A stretch of DNA of 64,000 bases from Hyaloperonospora brassicae (lineage: Eukaryota; Oomycota; Peronosporomycetes; Peronosporales; Peronosporaceae): NCBI GenBank assembly GCA_947650285.1, contig CANTFL010000289.1, forward strand, positions 62,001 through 126,000. The letters are read 5' to 3'. The number at the start of each line of letters is the position of its first letter. The first letter of the stretch is position 1. Position numbers and translations under genes: made by a program. This document shows, piece after piece, positions 23,092 through 33,839 of this stretch. The notes under the pieces were generated by a model. It was not told the DNA's origin. It saw nothing but the letters and a program-made list of their open reading frames with translations, and searched no databases.

Positions 23092-24450
23092 GTGCCTTGC
23101 GAGTTGCCTAAGGACAAATGCACTCGACACGAAACCGAGCTCAAACCGGGCTCGAAGTATTGTGTCATGAAGCAGTGGTCACTGCCTCGTGAACGAGTAC
23201 TAGCGATTGACAAGTTCTTTGCCAATCGCTTAGCAGCGGGCCATGTGAGGGAATCGACATCACCTCACAGCTCTCCGACCTTCTGTGTGCGAAAGACCAC
23301 AGGAGGATGGCGGATAGTTTACGCATTCAACAAATTGGATGCTGCAACTGTACCGGCTCAGACGATGATACCGAGAAAGGACGTAATCATAGATGGCTGT
23401 CAAAGAGTACCATCTTTTCGTCCATGGATCTGATGGACGGATTCTATTAGATCCTCATGCGTGAACGGGATGTTACTTACACGGCAGTGAGCACCCCTAG
23501 CGACATGTTGTGGGAGTGGCTAATGATGCCACAGGGGCTGAGTAATGCCCCTGCAACATTCAACAGATATGTTACAAATCTGTTGAGACCGGTGCGAGAT
23601 TTCGCACCTAGTTACTTCGACGATATTCGTCCATAGCCGGGCTATGGACGGAAGGACGGACGTGGTAGTTCACAGAACTCACGTCCGTAAGGTTCTTCAA
23701 CTTATGCGCAAACATAAGTTGTATGCCAACCTCAAGAAGTGTATATTTGCGGCAAGCGAAATACCACTTCTTAGGTGCATCGTCGGCAAACACGGCGTAC
23801 GCCCTGATCCCGAAAAGATCAAGGCGATTACCGACTGGCCAGAGCCAGTCGATGTCAAGGGACTAAGGAAGTTCCTTGGACTAGCGGCGTACTTGCACAA
23901 GTACTCGCGCAATTACGCCGATATGACTGTTCATCTTTCTTGTTTACTCAAGAGAAAGGTGAAGTTGTCATGGAACGCTGACTATCAGCGCGCTTTGAAG
24001 GGATCACGAAAAGTTTAATGCAATCGCCCGTACCGGCGATTGCGGATCAGGACACACCATTTCATGTGGTCCGTGACGCCAGAGATTTTGCTATCGGCTG
24101 TGCATTGATTCAATACGACACAGACGGCGCAGAGCGTGTCGTCTGTTATCAATCGCGTCAGCTGCAACCAGCTGAACGCAATTACCCAGTGTATTACAAG
24201 GAAGTACTTGCCATGAAGTATGCACTGGCTAAGTTTCGGGTCTATCTCTTGGGAGATAGACCGTTCATCGTGTATACGGACCATGCGTCACTACGCACGG
24301 CCGTAAACAGTCCACACCTCTCGCAAAGGATGGCGAGGTGGCTGTCCTTCTTCGCGGAGTATAACTTCTCCATGGAGTACAAGCCAGGACGACTTAATGT
24401 CGTCGTTGATTCGTTATCACATCTGCCCGACTTCGAGCCAACGTCCCGAG
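23092..24450 (+). pseudogene. pol: Gypsy-1 reverse transcriptase and RNase H, broken
   Basis: RT blocks are visible in order: FCVRKTTGGWRIVYAFNKLDA, then after a frameshift MDGFY-stop-ILMRERD (TAG at 23448-23450 where Gypsy-2 has CAG), QGLSNAPATFNRYV and the catalytic box as YFDDI, followed by a frameshift. The connection domain (KHKLYANLKKC, GLRKFLGLAAYL) follows. RNase H-like sequence starts near 24018: FHVVRDARDFAIGCALIQYD and RFVYLLGDRPFIVYTDH-type motifs. Confidence 0.85.
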
Positions 24451-24479
24451 TCAATAGTGAGGCCTTGACCACTGTTGCG

Positions 24480-25440
24480 ACACTGTACATCAGTGTGCCG
24501 TCGTCGCCTTTACTCGACGACGTGCGGAAAGCATACGCAGGAGACACGAATCTCCTCCGTTTGATGGGTCATCTTTCGAACCCATCCCGGAAAATCTTGT
24601 CGGATTTGCCGGCTCTATATTGTTCCTCTTTGGATCGGTACACGACTCGCAATGGCCTGCTGTACTATACAGCAGTTGCCGACGACAAGCCTCTTGTCGT
24701 CGTTACCGATCATGATGACTTGCGATTACGCATCATGTCCGAATGTCACGATGCGCCGTCTGACTGGCACCGTGGCCGAGAAAAGACTTACCTCACGGTA
24801 AGCCGTGACTTTTACTGCCCCCGCCAGTATCAGTTTATCCGTAAGTACATTCGTTCTTGCGAGGTCTGTCAACAGGTGGAGCCTATTCCTTCGTCCCCTG
24901 CACCGTTACAACCTCTGCCGGTCCCGGCAGAGTGTTGGGAGTCCGTGTCCATGGACTTTGTCTTCGGGAAACCCGAAGACACTAACAAGAATAATGGTTT
25001 TCTTTTGTTTGTGGATCGTTTCGGCAAGATGTAACATCTTGCTGCAGTCCCAGAATTGATCAACGCCCACGGCCGTGCGCGTGTCTTTATCGACACTGTG
25101 TTTCGACTCCACGGTTTACCCCGTGAACTCGTATCCGACCGTGATCCTCGGTTCACGGCCGCGTTTTGGCAATCCGTTATTCGCACGTGGGGAACACGGT
25201 TGAAGATATCAACCTCTGATCATCCCGAAACGGATGGTCAGACTGAACGAGCGAACCGTGTCCTCGATAATATTCTTCGTGGATACGTCCACTCCTTTTA
25301 ACATTGGAGTGAGTTCTTGCCGATGGTTGAGCTTGCCATCAACAACTCCGTGCATGCGTCCACAACGCATACACCGTTCTACGTGAATGGCTTACGCCAC
25401 CCACGTATTCCTGCCCTCATACAGAGTGACTTTAAGCTAA
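24480..25440 (+). pseudogene. pol: Gypsy-1 integrase, broken
   Basis: The H2C2 finger reads CHDAPSDWHRGREKTY ... SCEVCQQ. The catalytic core shows MDFVFGKPEDTNK (first D), a TAA stop after RFGKM, LVSDRDPRFTAAFWQ (second D) and SDHPETDGQTERANRV (E). A further stop follows YVHSF. The order and spacing are those of Ty3/Gypsy integrase. Confidence 0.85.
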
Positions 25441-25499
25441 GGGGGAAGGGACTCGCTCGAGCAAAAACCGTTTTGGCTCTTTCTCATCACGTATCACCG

Positions 25500-26640
25500 C
25501 TCACACCGATACGTTTGATGCCGATGTCGACGACGTCGACATCGAGAAAATTGAACTTAGCAGTAGCGATGACGCTGCTGCTACATCAGACAATGATGAC
25601 GATGCTGGGATATTCAGCATCGTCAACGACAATGCCAGCGAGGAAGAACACACCCTCGTTAAAGAAGAGAGCAATCTCTTAGCAGTGCGCACAAAGCGCA
25701 CTGAAAAACACAACAACGAGTCAGCAGAGAACTTCCTGCTGACTCGAGAGGCGGTAGTCCGTTTTGTACAGTACTCCATCGCAAATGCGGTGGACCGCCA
25801 GAAACGAAACGCAGACAAGAATGGAAGAGCAAATGTTCTTTCATTTAAGGTTAACGACCTAGTACTACTGTCTACGGTAAACTTACCTGGACATGCAGTC
25901 ACTAGTGTCGGCAGTAGTAAACTACTGCCGAAATACATTGGGCCACTTCGAGTGTTGCACCGCAAGGTCAATGCGTACACGATCGAATTGCCTCGTAGGA
26001 TGCGCACGCATCCTATGTTTTATGTTGGTCGTCTCCGCCCGTACCATCAGTACGAGGCCTCTTGCGAGAACGGAGATAACTGGCGCTCTAAAGAATTCCC
26101 AATAGATTCTTGTGATCACGGACCAAACACTGAAGTTGGCCTTTCGTCGAAAGGAGTTAGTCATTCATCGACGCGGCCTCGCGACGATCCGTCTCTAGCT
26201 CGTCGCGCGAACGACGCCTCTCGAGTTCACTCTCAAGCTGAGCGAACGCGAATTCCGATCGGTCCTTCTCCCGATCGGAACGAAGATGTCGCACGTCCGA
26301 CTGCAAGGCGTGCCGTCGGTTGTATTCGTGCTCGACGTCCTCCCTCAGCTCGGTCAGGTAACGCTCGTGGTTACCCAAAGTCTCGTGCAGGCCCGGCGGC
26401 TGAGCCGGACCTTGTCTTTCCACCGCCACCGGAACTACTGGTGGATTCCCACGGTGGTCAACGCTTTCTTGTGGAGCGTATCTTGATCCACCGTGGCGGT
26501 TCAGAATCAAGGACGAGTTACCTCGTCCGGTGACGTGGGTACTTACCTTTCTTTGACAGCTGGGAACCTCGTTCCCAGCTGATGGCTGACGTTGAAGGTC
26601 TCGTCCACCAGTATGACGAGACTCATCCGATAGGTCCTCG
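25500..26640 (+). pseudogene. Gypsy-1 integrase C-terminus and chromodomain
   Basis: An acidic linker and a GPY-like module (LPKYIGPLRVLHRKVNAYTIELP, FYVGRLRPYHQYE) lead to a chromodomain remnant: LLVDSHGGQRFLVERILIHR, then TSYLVR-stop-RGYLSFFDSWEP and LVHQYDETHP. Chromodomains guide integration of chromoviruses to marked chromatin. One stop (TGA near 26531) interrupts it. Confidence 0.8.
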
Positions 26641-27629
26641 GGCCCATCGGTAAACACGCGCTTTTGGCGCTTGTAGACGGATTGCAAGTTTGCAATCGCG
26701 TCCCGCATCTCAACCGAGATGTGAGCCCTTCCTCAGGGCGAACTTAGGGAATACAAGTCCCTATGTGCACGTTGCGAGTTGTCGACACAGCTCGCACAAG
26801 GATCACCCCAGGTGAGTCATTGAATGCCGGCCTCACTTGACAAACAATGCAACCGGTACCTTGCACCGGTTGGCGTTCGCTTTTCGAACTTGATGCGTAT
26901 CGCCTTATGCTTCTTAAGCCACCCTTCTCGTCCAAAATTCTTGACATTTTGGACGAAGGCGTTCCACGCTGCCAAAAGAGAGTTCTTGTCACGCTTTTGG
27001 TTGCCATTGTGCTATCGATGCCTAAAGAAGGCATCGAGATAAAAATATTTTTCAGCGCGAAAGTTTCTCGCGCTGGGACTTAAGACATAAAGCTCAGTTG
27101 CATCGAATAATGGATCTCGATGGTGCTAACTTGTCTCGTGAGACAGGCTATCGATGAGCTGGTCGGGCAAGCGCCACGGCTTGAGCTCACCACGCTTCAA
27201 TGTGGTACCTGTTTCGGTACCACGGATTTCAGAATGACGACGGCTCTCGCCATCGTCATCACGCTCTTGCGGGGAAGCACGAGCTGATGCTGGTGAGGCA
27301 TAGTTTACCTCACCATAGAATTCATCGTCACTGCCGAAGAGACTGTGTTGCAATTCACGAGTCCGCTCGTTCGACAGTGCTCTTGACAAACGATGAGGCA
27401 CCACCGGTGATCGTGATGCCTGTGGAACGTTGCACGAGGCAGGCACGTCTGACTCGCCAGAATTGATGGCCTAATAGTCAAGGTCATCATGTGCACGTGG
27501 TGCGATACCGCGTGCGTCTGCAGCACCTTCTGCTGCAGACGGAGAACAAGCAGCAGACGAAGGAGCGTCTGCCGCAGAGACTGGCACAGCAGCAGGCTGT
27601 GTGGTCTTCGAAGTACCTCGCATAGACAT
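26157..27629 (-). pseudogene. Gypsy-1 antisense ORF (conserved, function unknown)
   Basis: Read on the strand opposite to pol, an interrupted frame begins at ATG 27629 (MSMRGTSKTTQ) with an Ala/Ser/Pro-rich start. It continues through FGSDDEFYGEV and a core SARNFRAEKYFYLDAFFRHR-stop-HNGNQKRD ... NAFVQNVKNFGREG ... TPTGARYRLH (about 27050-26849). It ends in a coiled coil (EKDRSEFAFAQLESELE) at 26157. The same three parts occur in Gypsy-2, so this is a conserved coding region rather than a chance frame. I do not recognise the family. It overlaps the sense chromodomain on the opposite strand. Confidence 0.65.
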
Positions 27630-27748
27630 GTTAACGAGGCGAGGTAGGGTCAGGAGTGAATGGGTCTGACCAAACAAGTGCTCCCTGTCCCACTGTTGTC
27701 CAACGGGTGGCCAACAAGTTTTCAATAGTCAAGCAGTGACTATCAGAT

Positions 27749-27761
27749 AAGGGAGGGGTGA
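27749..27761 (+). promoter_or_regulatory. Gypsy-1 polypurine tract
   Basis: AAGGGAGGGGTGA directly precedes the 3' LTR, the expected plus-strand primer. Confidence 0.85.
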
Positions 27762-28200
27762 TGTAACGGGATGCCCGTTACATGAAATTGTCATTAAGAA
27801 CAATTTGACAATAAAGAATATTACGTCGAATATTCTTTTAACAATATCATAGACATGGTGAAATTGTTGAGATGACCGAATGGTCTACTCATTGGTTGAT
27901 ATCGTGATGATATCAACCCACCAATCGCTGCTGGACGCGCGCAATGGGTGGTGAGTAGACGTCATCATACATTTAATTACATTAGTATAATTAAGTCAGG
28001 ACAACAGAGATTCAAGAAGTTATAGGACTTGATTATATTAATACAGTTTTACTTTTACCAGAGACTAGTCTGACTACTTTGTCTCATTTCCTTCACTCTG
28101 TGTTCCTTCAACACCTAGCAGGGCACTGTAGACCACTGTTGTCAGTGGAAGTATACTCCGTACTGGTCGGCCAGGACGAAGTCGACAGTGCCCCGTTACA
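27762..28200 (+). repeat. Gypsy-1 3' LTR
   Basis: It begins TGTAACGGGA and ends CCCGTTACA. It is collinear with the 5' LTR, with scattered substitutions and small indels. Confidence 0.93.
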
Positions 28201-28379
28201 CTTCGGACATGAGTCACGGGGTAGCGTAGGCCGAGCATCCCGCCGCATCCGACCGGCCGCTTCGGACCAATCGTTGCCCCGGAGGCAGGTGAAGACACCG
28301 ACATTGGCTCTCACCTACAGCGTGCCATGTCGACCAAATCCCCGCCACAGGTCATTTTAGCTCATGCACGTATCCCGGC

Positions 28380-30520
28380 TCCTATTGTTTCCTCCGAAGC
28401 TTCGCCACCCGCTGGAGCAGAGAATCTGTCGTCGGATTCGTCGCGAGCTCCGACACCTAGCCAATCGACTCATTCGGGAGTGTAGGCTTCCAACACCTTG
28501 CCTTCTCAGGCGTCCCCCCGTTACATGTTTGATGCCCTAGTCGAAGAGATGAAGGCATCACCCGGGCCGGGGTACGTCGATGTATGGCGTCAGACCGTTC
28601 AGGAGCTGTTTAAACACGTAATTATTCGGCTTCCGGTCAGTTTGGAAGCTCTACCGCAAGAGCGGAAACGCTTTCCAAAGCTAATTGGTCCGGAGTTGGA
28701 CGGTCTCCTTGATTTATTCCGGCAGTGTTTTTTCGGAGTTCCGGCACATATACCGATTGGACGAGACTTGCTACCAAGATAAGCAAAGATATTCTGCTCA
28801 CCAAGTGGGCCTTTAAAAAGATTATTCGAAAACTAGTCAGCCAATATAAGTGGGCCACGGCGCCGGTCCCCGACCTATGGGCGCGGTTGGTGTGCCAAGG
28901 AGCACAGCCATTCCAGTAAGGGCAGAAGAGGCACGCGTCTATTGCCTACGATGACTTTATGTTTGACCCAGCGAAATATTCCATGGCAGACGCAACCAAG
29001 CTCAAAGACGTTTGTACCGCCCGTCTCGGCCCTGCTCGCGCTCATCGCTTACGTGAGGGCACAGACGACGAATGGCGAGTCATCGTGGGCATAGCTGAAG
29101 GCCATATTGCGTGTCGTCGGATGCCAGATTTTCTACGATCCGTCTTCGACAGTGGGGAACGTCTTCGGCTCTATAGCACCATCCAGGCGCAGGTCGAAGG
29201 ACAACTGGTGCTTACTATTGGCAGAGGTCGTTACATCCCGATCAGCCGCCAGACTGCTAATGGTATCACGGCGATGATGCTCGAATCAGCGGAGCTTCAG
29301 CGGGTCAGTCTGACGGGTCTTCTTCGCTTCCTTGGATTAACGAAGGCCATCAGCTATACTCGCTCATTCCGAACGATTCACTTCTACTTTTTTTCGAGGG
29401 AAACAGCGAAACGTATGCATGATGTTCAAATACCATTTCAGGAACGAGTGTACACGTTAGAAAACGCTCATCAGCCGGTGCGGGGGGCAGTTTGGAAGAA
29501 TCAGCGAGGCCCAGATGGTCGTTCGGGCCAACCACTTACTGAGTACACAACGTTTCTGCACAACGTGACACGATTTAACGAGGTTGGACGCATAGCGGCT
29601 AACTTTAGGTCCAAAATCTCGACGGATTTTGAATTCGAAGATATGGACACTTGCACTCCAAACTCCCGGACGTCTACAGTATGGAAAGTTACCTTCTCTC
29701 TGGCGGGATGTCCAACGTTTCTTCAAGGGATAGTCCGCCTTCTATGGTTCGGAACCCCAATCATCAATAAGCACCCAAACGTGGGTAGAAGACTTTAATG
29801 CCTACAGTGCGGCACCATATGCCACCTAGCCGCCAGGTACCAATTTACGGATGCGCAACTAAAGGGGACAGGTGCTATCGAAGTCACAGAGACTGAGCTT
29901 CAAGACGTCGAAGACTTGGCTAAACCATTCCTTAGCCCGGAGGAGATGCGGGAGATGGCTAGCAAACGGCTACAACTTCAGAGGGCAGCAGACGAGGCGG
30001 GTCAGGCAGCTTCACACCGGCGGCAGTGGGTACAACCCCCCCCCCCACGGCCGCCTCCGACAGTGAAGCCCCAGCGCACTGAAGTGTCCATTCAGCTTGT
30101 TTACACTGCCATCCCCATGCAAGCAGGCTCTTCGGACCCTACACCGAAACCTTGGACGGAGCAGCCTTGGCTGACACGTCCTCTCCGAAGTGGACGGCGT
30201 CTGTGGCCCTCACGAAAGCCATCGGTAACGACCGGAAGCCCCAGCTCGGGCGGTTTACACGTTCTACAAGATATGGAGCCGGAGCTGGAACAGAATAGTG
30301 CGGGGTCCGCTCAAGCTCCTAGCACAGACGGTGTCACTGACGACCCTCCGATTACACCGGAGCCTCACCCGAACATGGCTCTGGCCGTCACGCGGGACAG
30401 CCCTCACATATCGTCAGAAGACCGAGTCCGTCAACACGACTCTATAGAAAAAGGGAAAGCGCCCGTGATCTCTGGACCGACGCTCCTAGCCAAGCAACGT
30501 CTCGAACGTAAAACCTGCGA
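28380..30520 (+). pseudogene. LINE ORF1 (gag-like), broken
   Basis: Coding similarity can be followed across frameshifts: a start region rich in Ser/Pro, then FDALVEEMKASPGPGYVDVWRQ, a shift near 28720, and the 279-codon frame 28959-29798 (MFDPAKYSMADATKL to NKHPNVGRRL). A zinc-knuckle-like CLQCGTICHLAARY follows, whose last cysteine is changed. Then comes the 343-codon frame 29916-30947, with a Pro-rich linker and helical segment (LSPEEMREMASKRLQLQRAA). ORF1 proteins bind the LINE RNA. Confidence 0.7.
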
Positions 30521-30540
30521 GCGGCTGGTTAAGCAGCAAC

Positions 30541-31236
30541 AGAAAGGACGTTGTACTGCGATCCCGATGGATCCTCGTCCAGGTACCGGATATATCGACT
30601 CAAAAGATTTGATGCGTATTCTGGACTTACGGGAAGTGCCCACCCCAGCCACTGGAAACTGTTTGTCGATGGCGATCGCTCAAGCCGTCGCAGATTCCGA
30701 CTTGGACGCACCAATCACGGCCCTGGAGCCTCTCACGGCTAGTGTTAAGCGTGGTATTAAGTACGCCGGGCTGCTGAATCTGGAAGGTCAGATCCCACAC
30801 GACCTGAGGGTCAATACGTCCAAAAATGTAGGACGCGGGTGGCCGACAATGACCAGAGAGGGTTCGGCAACTCAACTGCGGTGGTTTTTAACAGACTATG
30901 CAGCAACTCCGTCTGACAGATACACCATGGTTTCGGAAACTTGCTAAGGAGGTAGTGACATACTCGGTATGACCGCTACTTTTCTACAGCGGGAATTCTT
31001 TGTCATCCACTTTGAGATTGACAGCGAGAAGTGGAGGTGTCGAAAATATCACCCGACAAAGGTGCAGCTGCGCGGTCGGGTATTGGACACGGCCAAGGAA
31101 TGCCCTCAATCTATCATGGTTTGCATTGACGATCTGCAAGCGGCTAAAATTGAGATAACAGACACATTGCCGTTAGTGCTCCGTTTCTGGGGGCGCCATT
31201 ATTCGGCATTTCTACATACGGACAGCGCGGCAGACC
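30541..31236 (+). pseudogene. OTU-like cysteine protease segment in the LINE
   Basis: The segment reads VPTPATGNCLSMAIAQAVAD, matching the OTU catalytic cysteine box (xGNCLxxA). After a TAA at 30945 it continues as GGSDILGMTATFLQREFFVI, the OTU central helix and strand. It ends FWGRHYSAFLHTD, matching the catalytic histidine box (HYxxF). Spacing between Cys and His is near 180 codons. OTU proteases cut ubiquitin-type linkages or polyproteins. It is upstream of the endonuclease, as an extra domain of the LINE. Confidence 0.6.
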
Positions 31237-31871
31237 TGACATCCCTGACGGATGACTATAACGGCCAGAACGCAGAGCTATCACAGCATTCAAAGCTACT
31301 TGCGAGAGCTGACGCTAAACAATTGGCCAAACATGTGCAGGCTTCATCTGGTACTGGACGGGTTATGACCCATTTAACTAGCGCTAGCCAAACAACCTCG
31401 ATAGTCGTGCACTCTGGCCAGGAAAAAACAGTCATGCGTTGGTATTGCGTTCTTCGTAGCCGACTTCGGCTCCCGAGGTGGTCAGCGATGACCATATGGA
31501 AGTGAATGTGTTGGCGCAAAAACAAGGCCTCTTCATCTCGCAGTCTGAAGCGGTTGACATGGACGACGACGGTGATTCCAGCTCCCTGGGGGCACCTAAA
31601 TTAAAAAAGGCAGAGTCACGGTCATTCTTAAACAGTCCGAGATGGCTTCTCCAGACGGACGTATTGATCGGGAGGAGCGGCCATCGGTTTGGTGTGCCTC
31701 AGGGTCTGAATGGCCGGTCACAGCTGAGACTTCATACCCTTTAGTTCATAGTGGAACGGAGGCGTGGCTACAAACGGTGCGAATGGAGCGGAATCTTCTG
31801 CTTCAACACGTGATACGCTTTGTCTTTCCATATGAATTACTAGCCAGCTCATCCGATCAGTTTCTTGTGCA

Positions 31872-32177
31872 GTGGACATCGAAGTGGTGACAGGAGTGCC
31901 TGCTATTGGGTATTTAAGCGTACTGCTCTGGATGAAGGAAACCACCACCTCACAATGGTTAGACCAATGGATTTCTCGCGCGCAGTGGGGGCAATCCTCA
32001 TCTTCTCCCGCTCCCCTTATTGACAACGGGGATGACTGGAGGAAGCTACGAGACTGTAACTATGCCAAATATGAAATCTTAAGGCTCTGTGACCCGCGAC
32101 AACGAATCCGTCTAAATTACCATCTACTTTGCGTTGATTTGTTTGACAAGGAGATACGTGTCATTGACGGGGGATGA
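31872..32177 (+). pseudogene. LINE segment of unclear type, weakly Ulp1-like
   Basis: A 101-codon frame reads QWLDQWISRAQWGQ ... RLNYHLLCVDLFDKEIRVIDGG. The NYHLLCVDLFDKEIRVID part resembles the His-containing strands of C48 (Ulp1-like) proteases, but no Gln/Cys box is visible downstream. The assignment is tentative. Confidence 0.3.
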
Positions 32178-32556
32178 CGTACATCCGCTTACTCTCCCCG
32201 ATAAACTACGCTGTCATGTTCACCTGCTACGACGAAACAGTCACTATCAAGAGGCGTATTACTCGTCGGATCATCACCGGGTGAATTGGCGAACGATCGT
32301 ACATTTTTTCTCTACATCGTTGGCAACTGCGGAGACGCGGTTCCTTCTTGAATACTGAGGGCAGCTCACGGTTGCACCTTTCCTCCTGTCTTCGTAATTA
32401 TTCATTGGAGGAAGTCGACGCATATGGACGTGCACGCTTGCTTCAGGATTGGACTACTTGCCCAAACACTAACAAGGAAACAAATTAGCGACGGGTTGGT
32501 AATGAGGTAATAATTACTCAAAACGTGCGAGATTTCGAAGAAAACACCCGTGCTGG

Positions 32557-33310
32557 TTGGATGGCGGCTTGGCGACGACAGAATCCTGGACAACGTGTGT
32601 TGGCGTGGTGTATCCAATAAACGCACGTCCAAACAGTGGAGGAAGTGGCCAAACTGAGTGCCCAGTGGGTTCGCTTGTGGGGCCAGCACCTAAAGTCCAA
32701 TGCTCCTCCATTGTCGTATTGGAGTACGGGCTCGTCAAGACACGCTGGCGTAGCAATTCTTTTAACCCTGCACTCTGCTGTACACTCGTCGGTATGTCAC
32801 CAGGATCGCTGGAGTACGCGCGCATTAAGTTTATCGACTGGAGACGCCCTCCTCGTCAATCTGTATGCTCCCACATTACGGCCGGAACGCAAGGCCTTTT
32901 TCACCTCTCTATTATCTTGGAATCTGGACCCCATCAAAAAGATCATCTCAGGCGCCTTTAACTGTGTACAAAGTCCTCTTCTCGATCGTGCTGGACATCA
33001 CCGCTCCAACAGGTCGGAAATTCCTGCCTTAGACACCGTCATTTCTCGGATCGGTTTGGCAGATTCAAGAGTGCTGAGAGACCTTGCGGATGACGACATA
33101 ACTGACGATTTCGTGGATCATTTAACATATATGGTAGGTCAACGAGCCAGCCTAATCGATCGATTCTATGTCCCTGCTAATTGGGTGGACAGAGTTCAGT
33201 GGGTAGAGACGCTTGTCCCTTTTTACTATTCGGATCATCAGGAGTTGGTTCTGTGTTTAAGGGTTATGAGCAGACCTCGTCGACAATTACGGAGTCGAGC
33301 AGTGGCTTAA
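32557..33310 (+). pseudogene. LINE apurinic-type endonuclease
   Basis: Frame 32636-33310 reads LLVNLYAPTLRPERKAFFTS, then IISGAFNCVQSPLLDRAGHH (the GDFN box with D changed) and later FYYSDHQELVLC (the SDH box). These are the conserved steps of the L1-type EN domain that nicks target DNA. The Mg-binding GDFN is SGAFN, so activity is doubtful even apart from frame breaks. Confidence 0.75.
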
Positions 33311-33839
33311 CCTACTTAATCATCCCGTCTCGCCCAAGTGATCGAGGAATTATTCAAGGAAATGGATGGCATGGATATTGGTCAAGCTGCCTCTACGCTT
33401 ACTTGGGACTTAGAGGTGGCCGAGTGCAAACGATGCATTCGCCGTGTAAGCAAGCGAGTGAAGCAGCGCCGTGCACGGCTCAGCCATAACTCAAAGCACC
33501 GCACACAACGGCGATTGTTCAATCGGCAACAATGGATTTCAAGTAACATGGAAGACTTACAGCAGTAGAATATTGTACGGCTAGGTCAACACCTCTTCAG
33601 ATCGACAGACCGGTCAACAAGGATCTACAACCGAGTGTCTGATAGGGAACGCGGCCAACACGTCACAGCCATACTGCAACAGCACGGTCCATCATGCACC
33701 AGAAACATGTACATAGTGGACAAATTCTCATCCGAATGGTCGCCAGTGCTCGGGGTCATTCATCAAAAACAGCCTCTTCACGGTTTAAACGCGGCCATTC
33801 AGCAATTCGTACACATTCCGACCGAGCGAGCAATTTCGA

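Larger units (their letters stand above)
20450..28200 (+). mobile_element. Gypsy-1: Ty3/Gypsy LTR retrotransposon with chromodomain, nested in the LINE
   Basis: Two LTRs of about 438 bp (20450-20887 and 27762-28200) begin TG and end CA. They are flanked by the 5-bp duplication CTTCG (20445-20449 and 28201-28205). A primer site follows the 5' LTR and a polypurine tract precedes the 3' LTR. Internal order is gag, protease, RT, RNase H, integrase, chromodomain, which is the Ty3/Gypsy order. Coding regions carry several stops and frameshifts, while the two LTRs differ at only roughly 4 percent of positions by eye. An antisense reading region lies between pol and the 3' LTR. The sequence is saturated with short hairpins (see findings). 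Confidence 0.93.
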
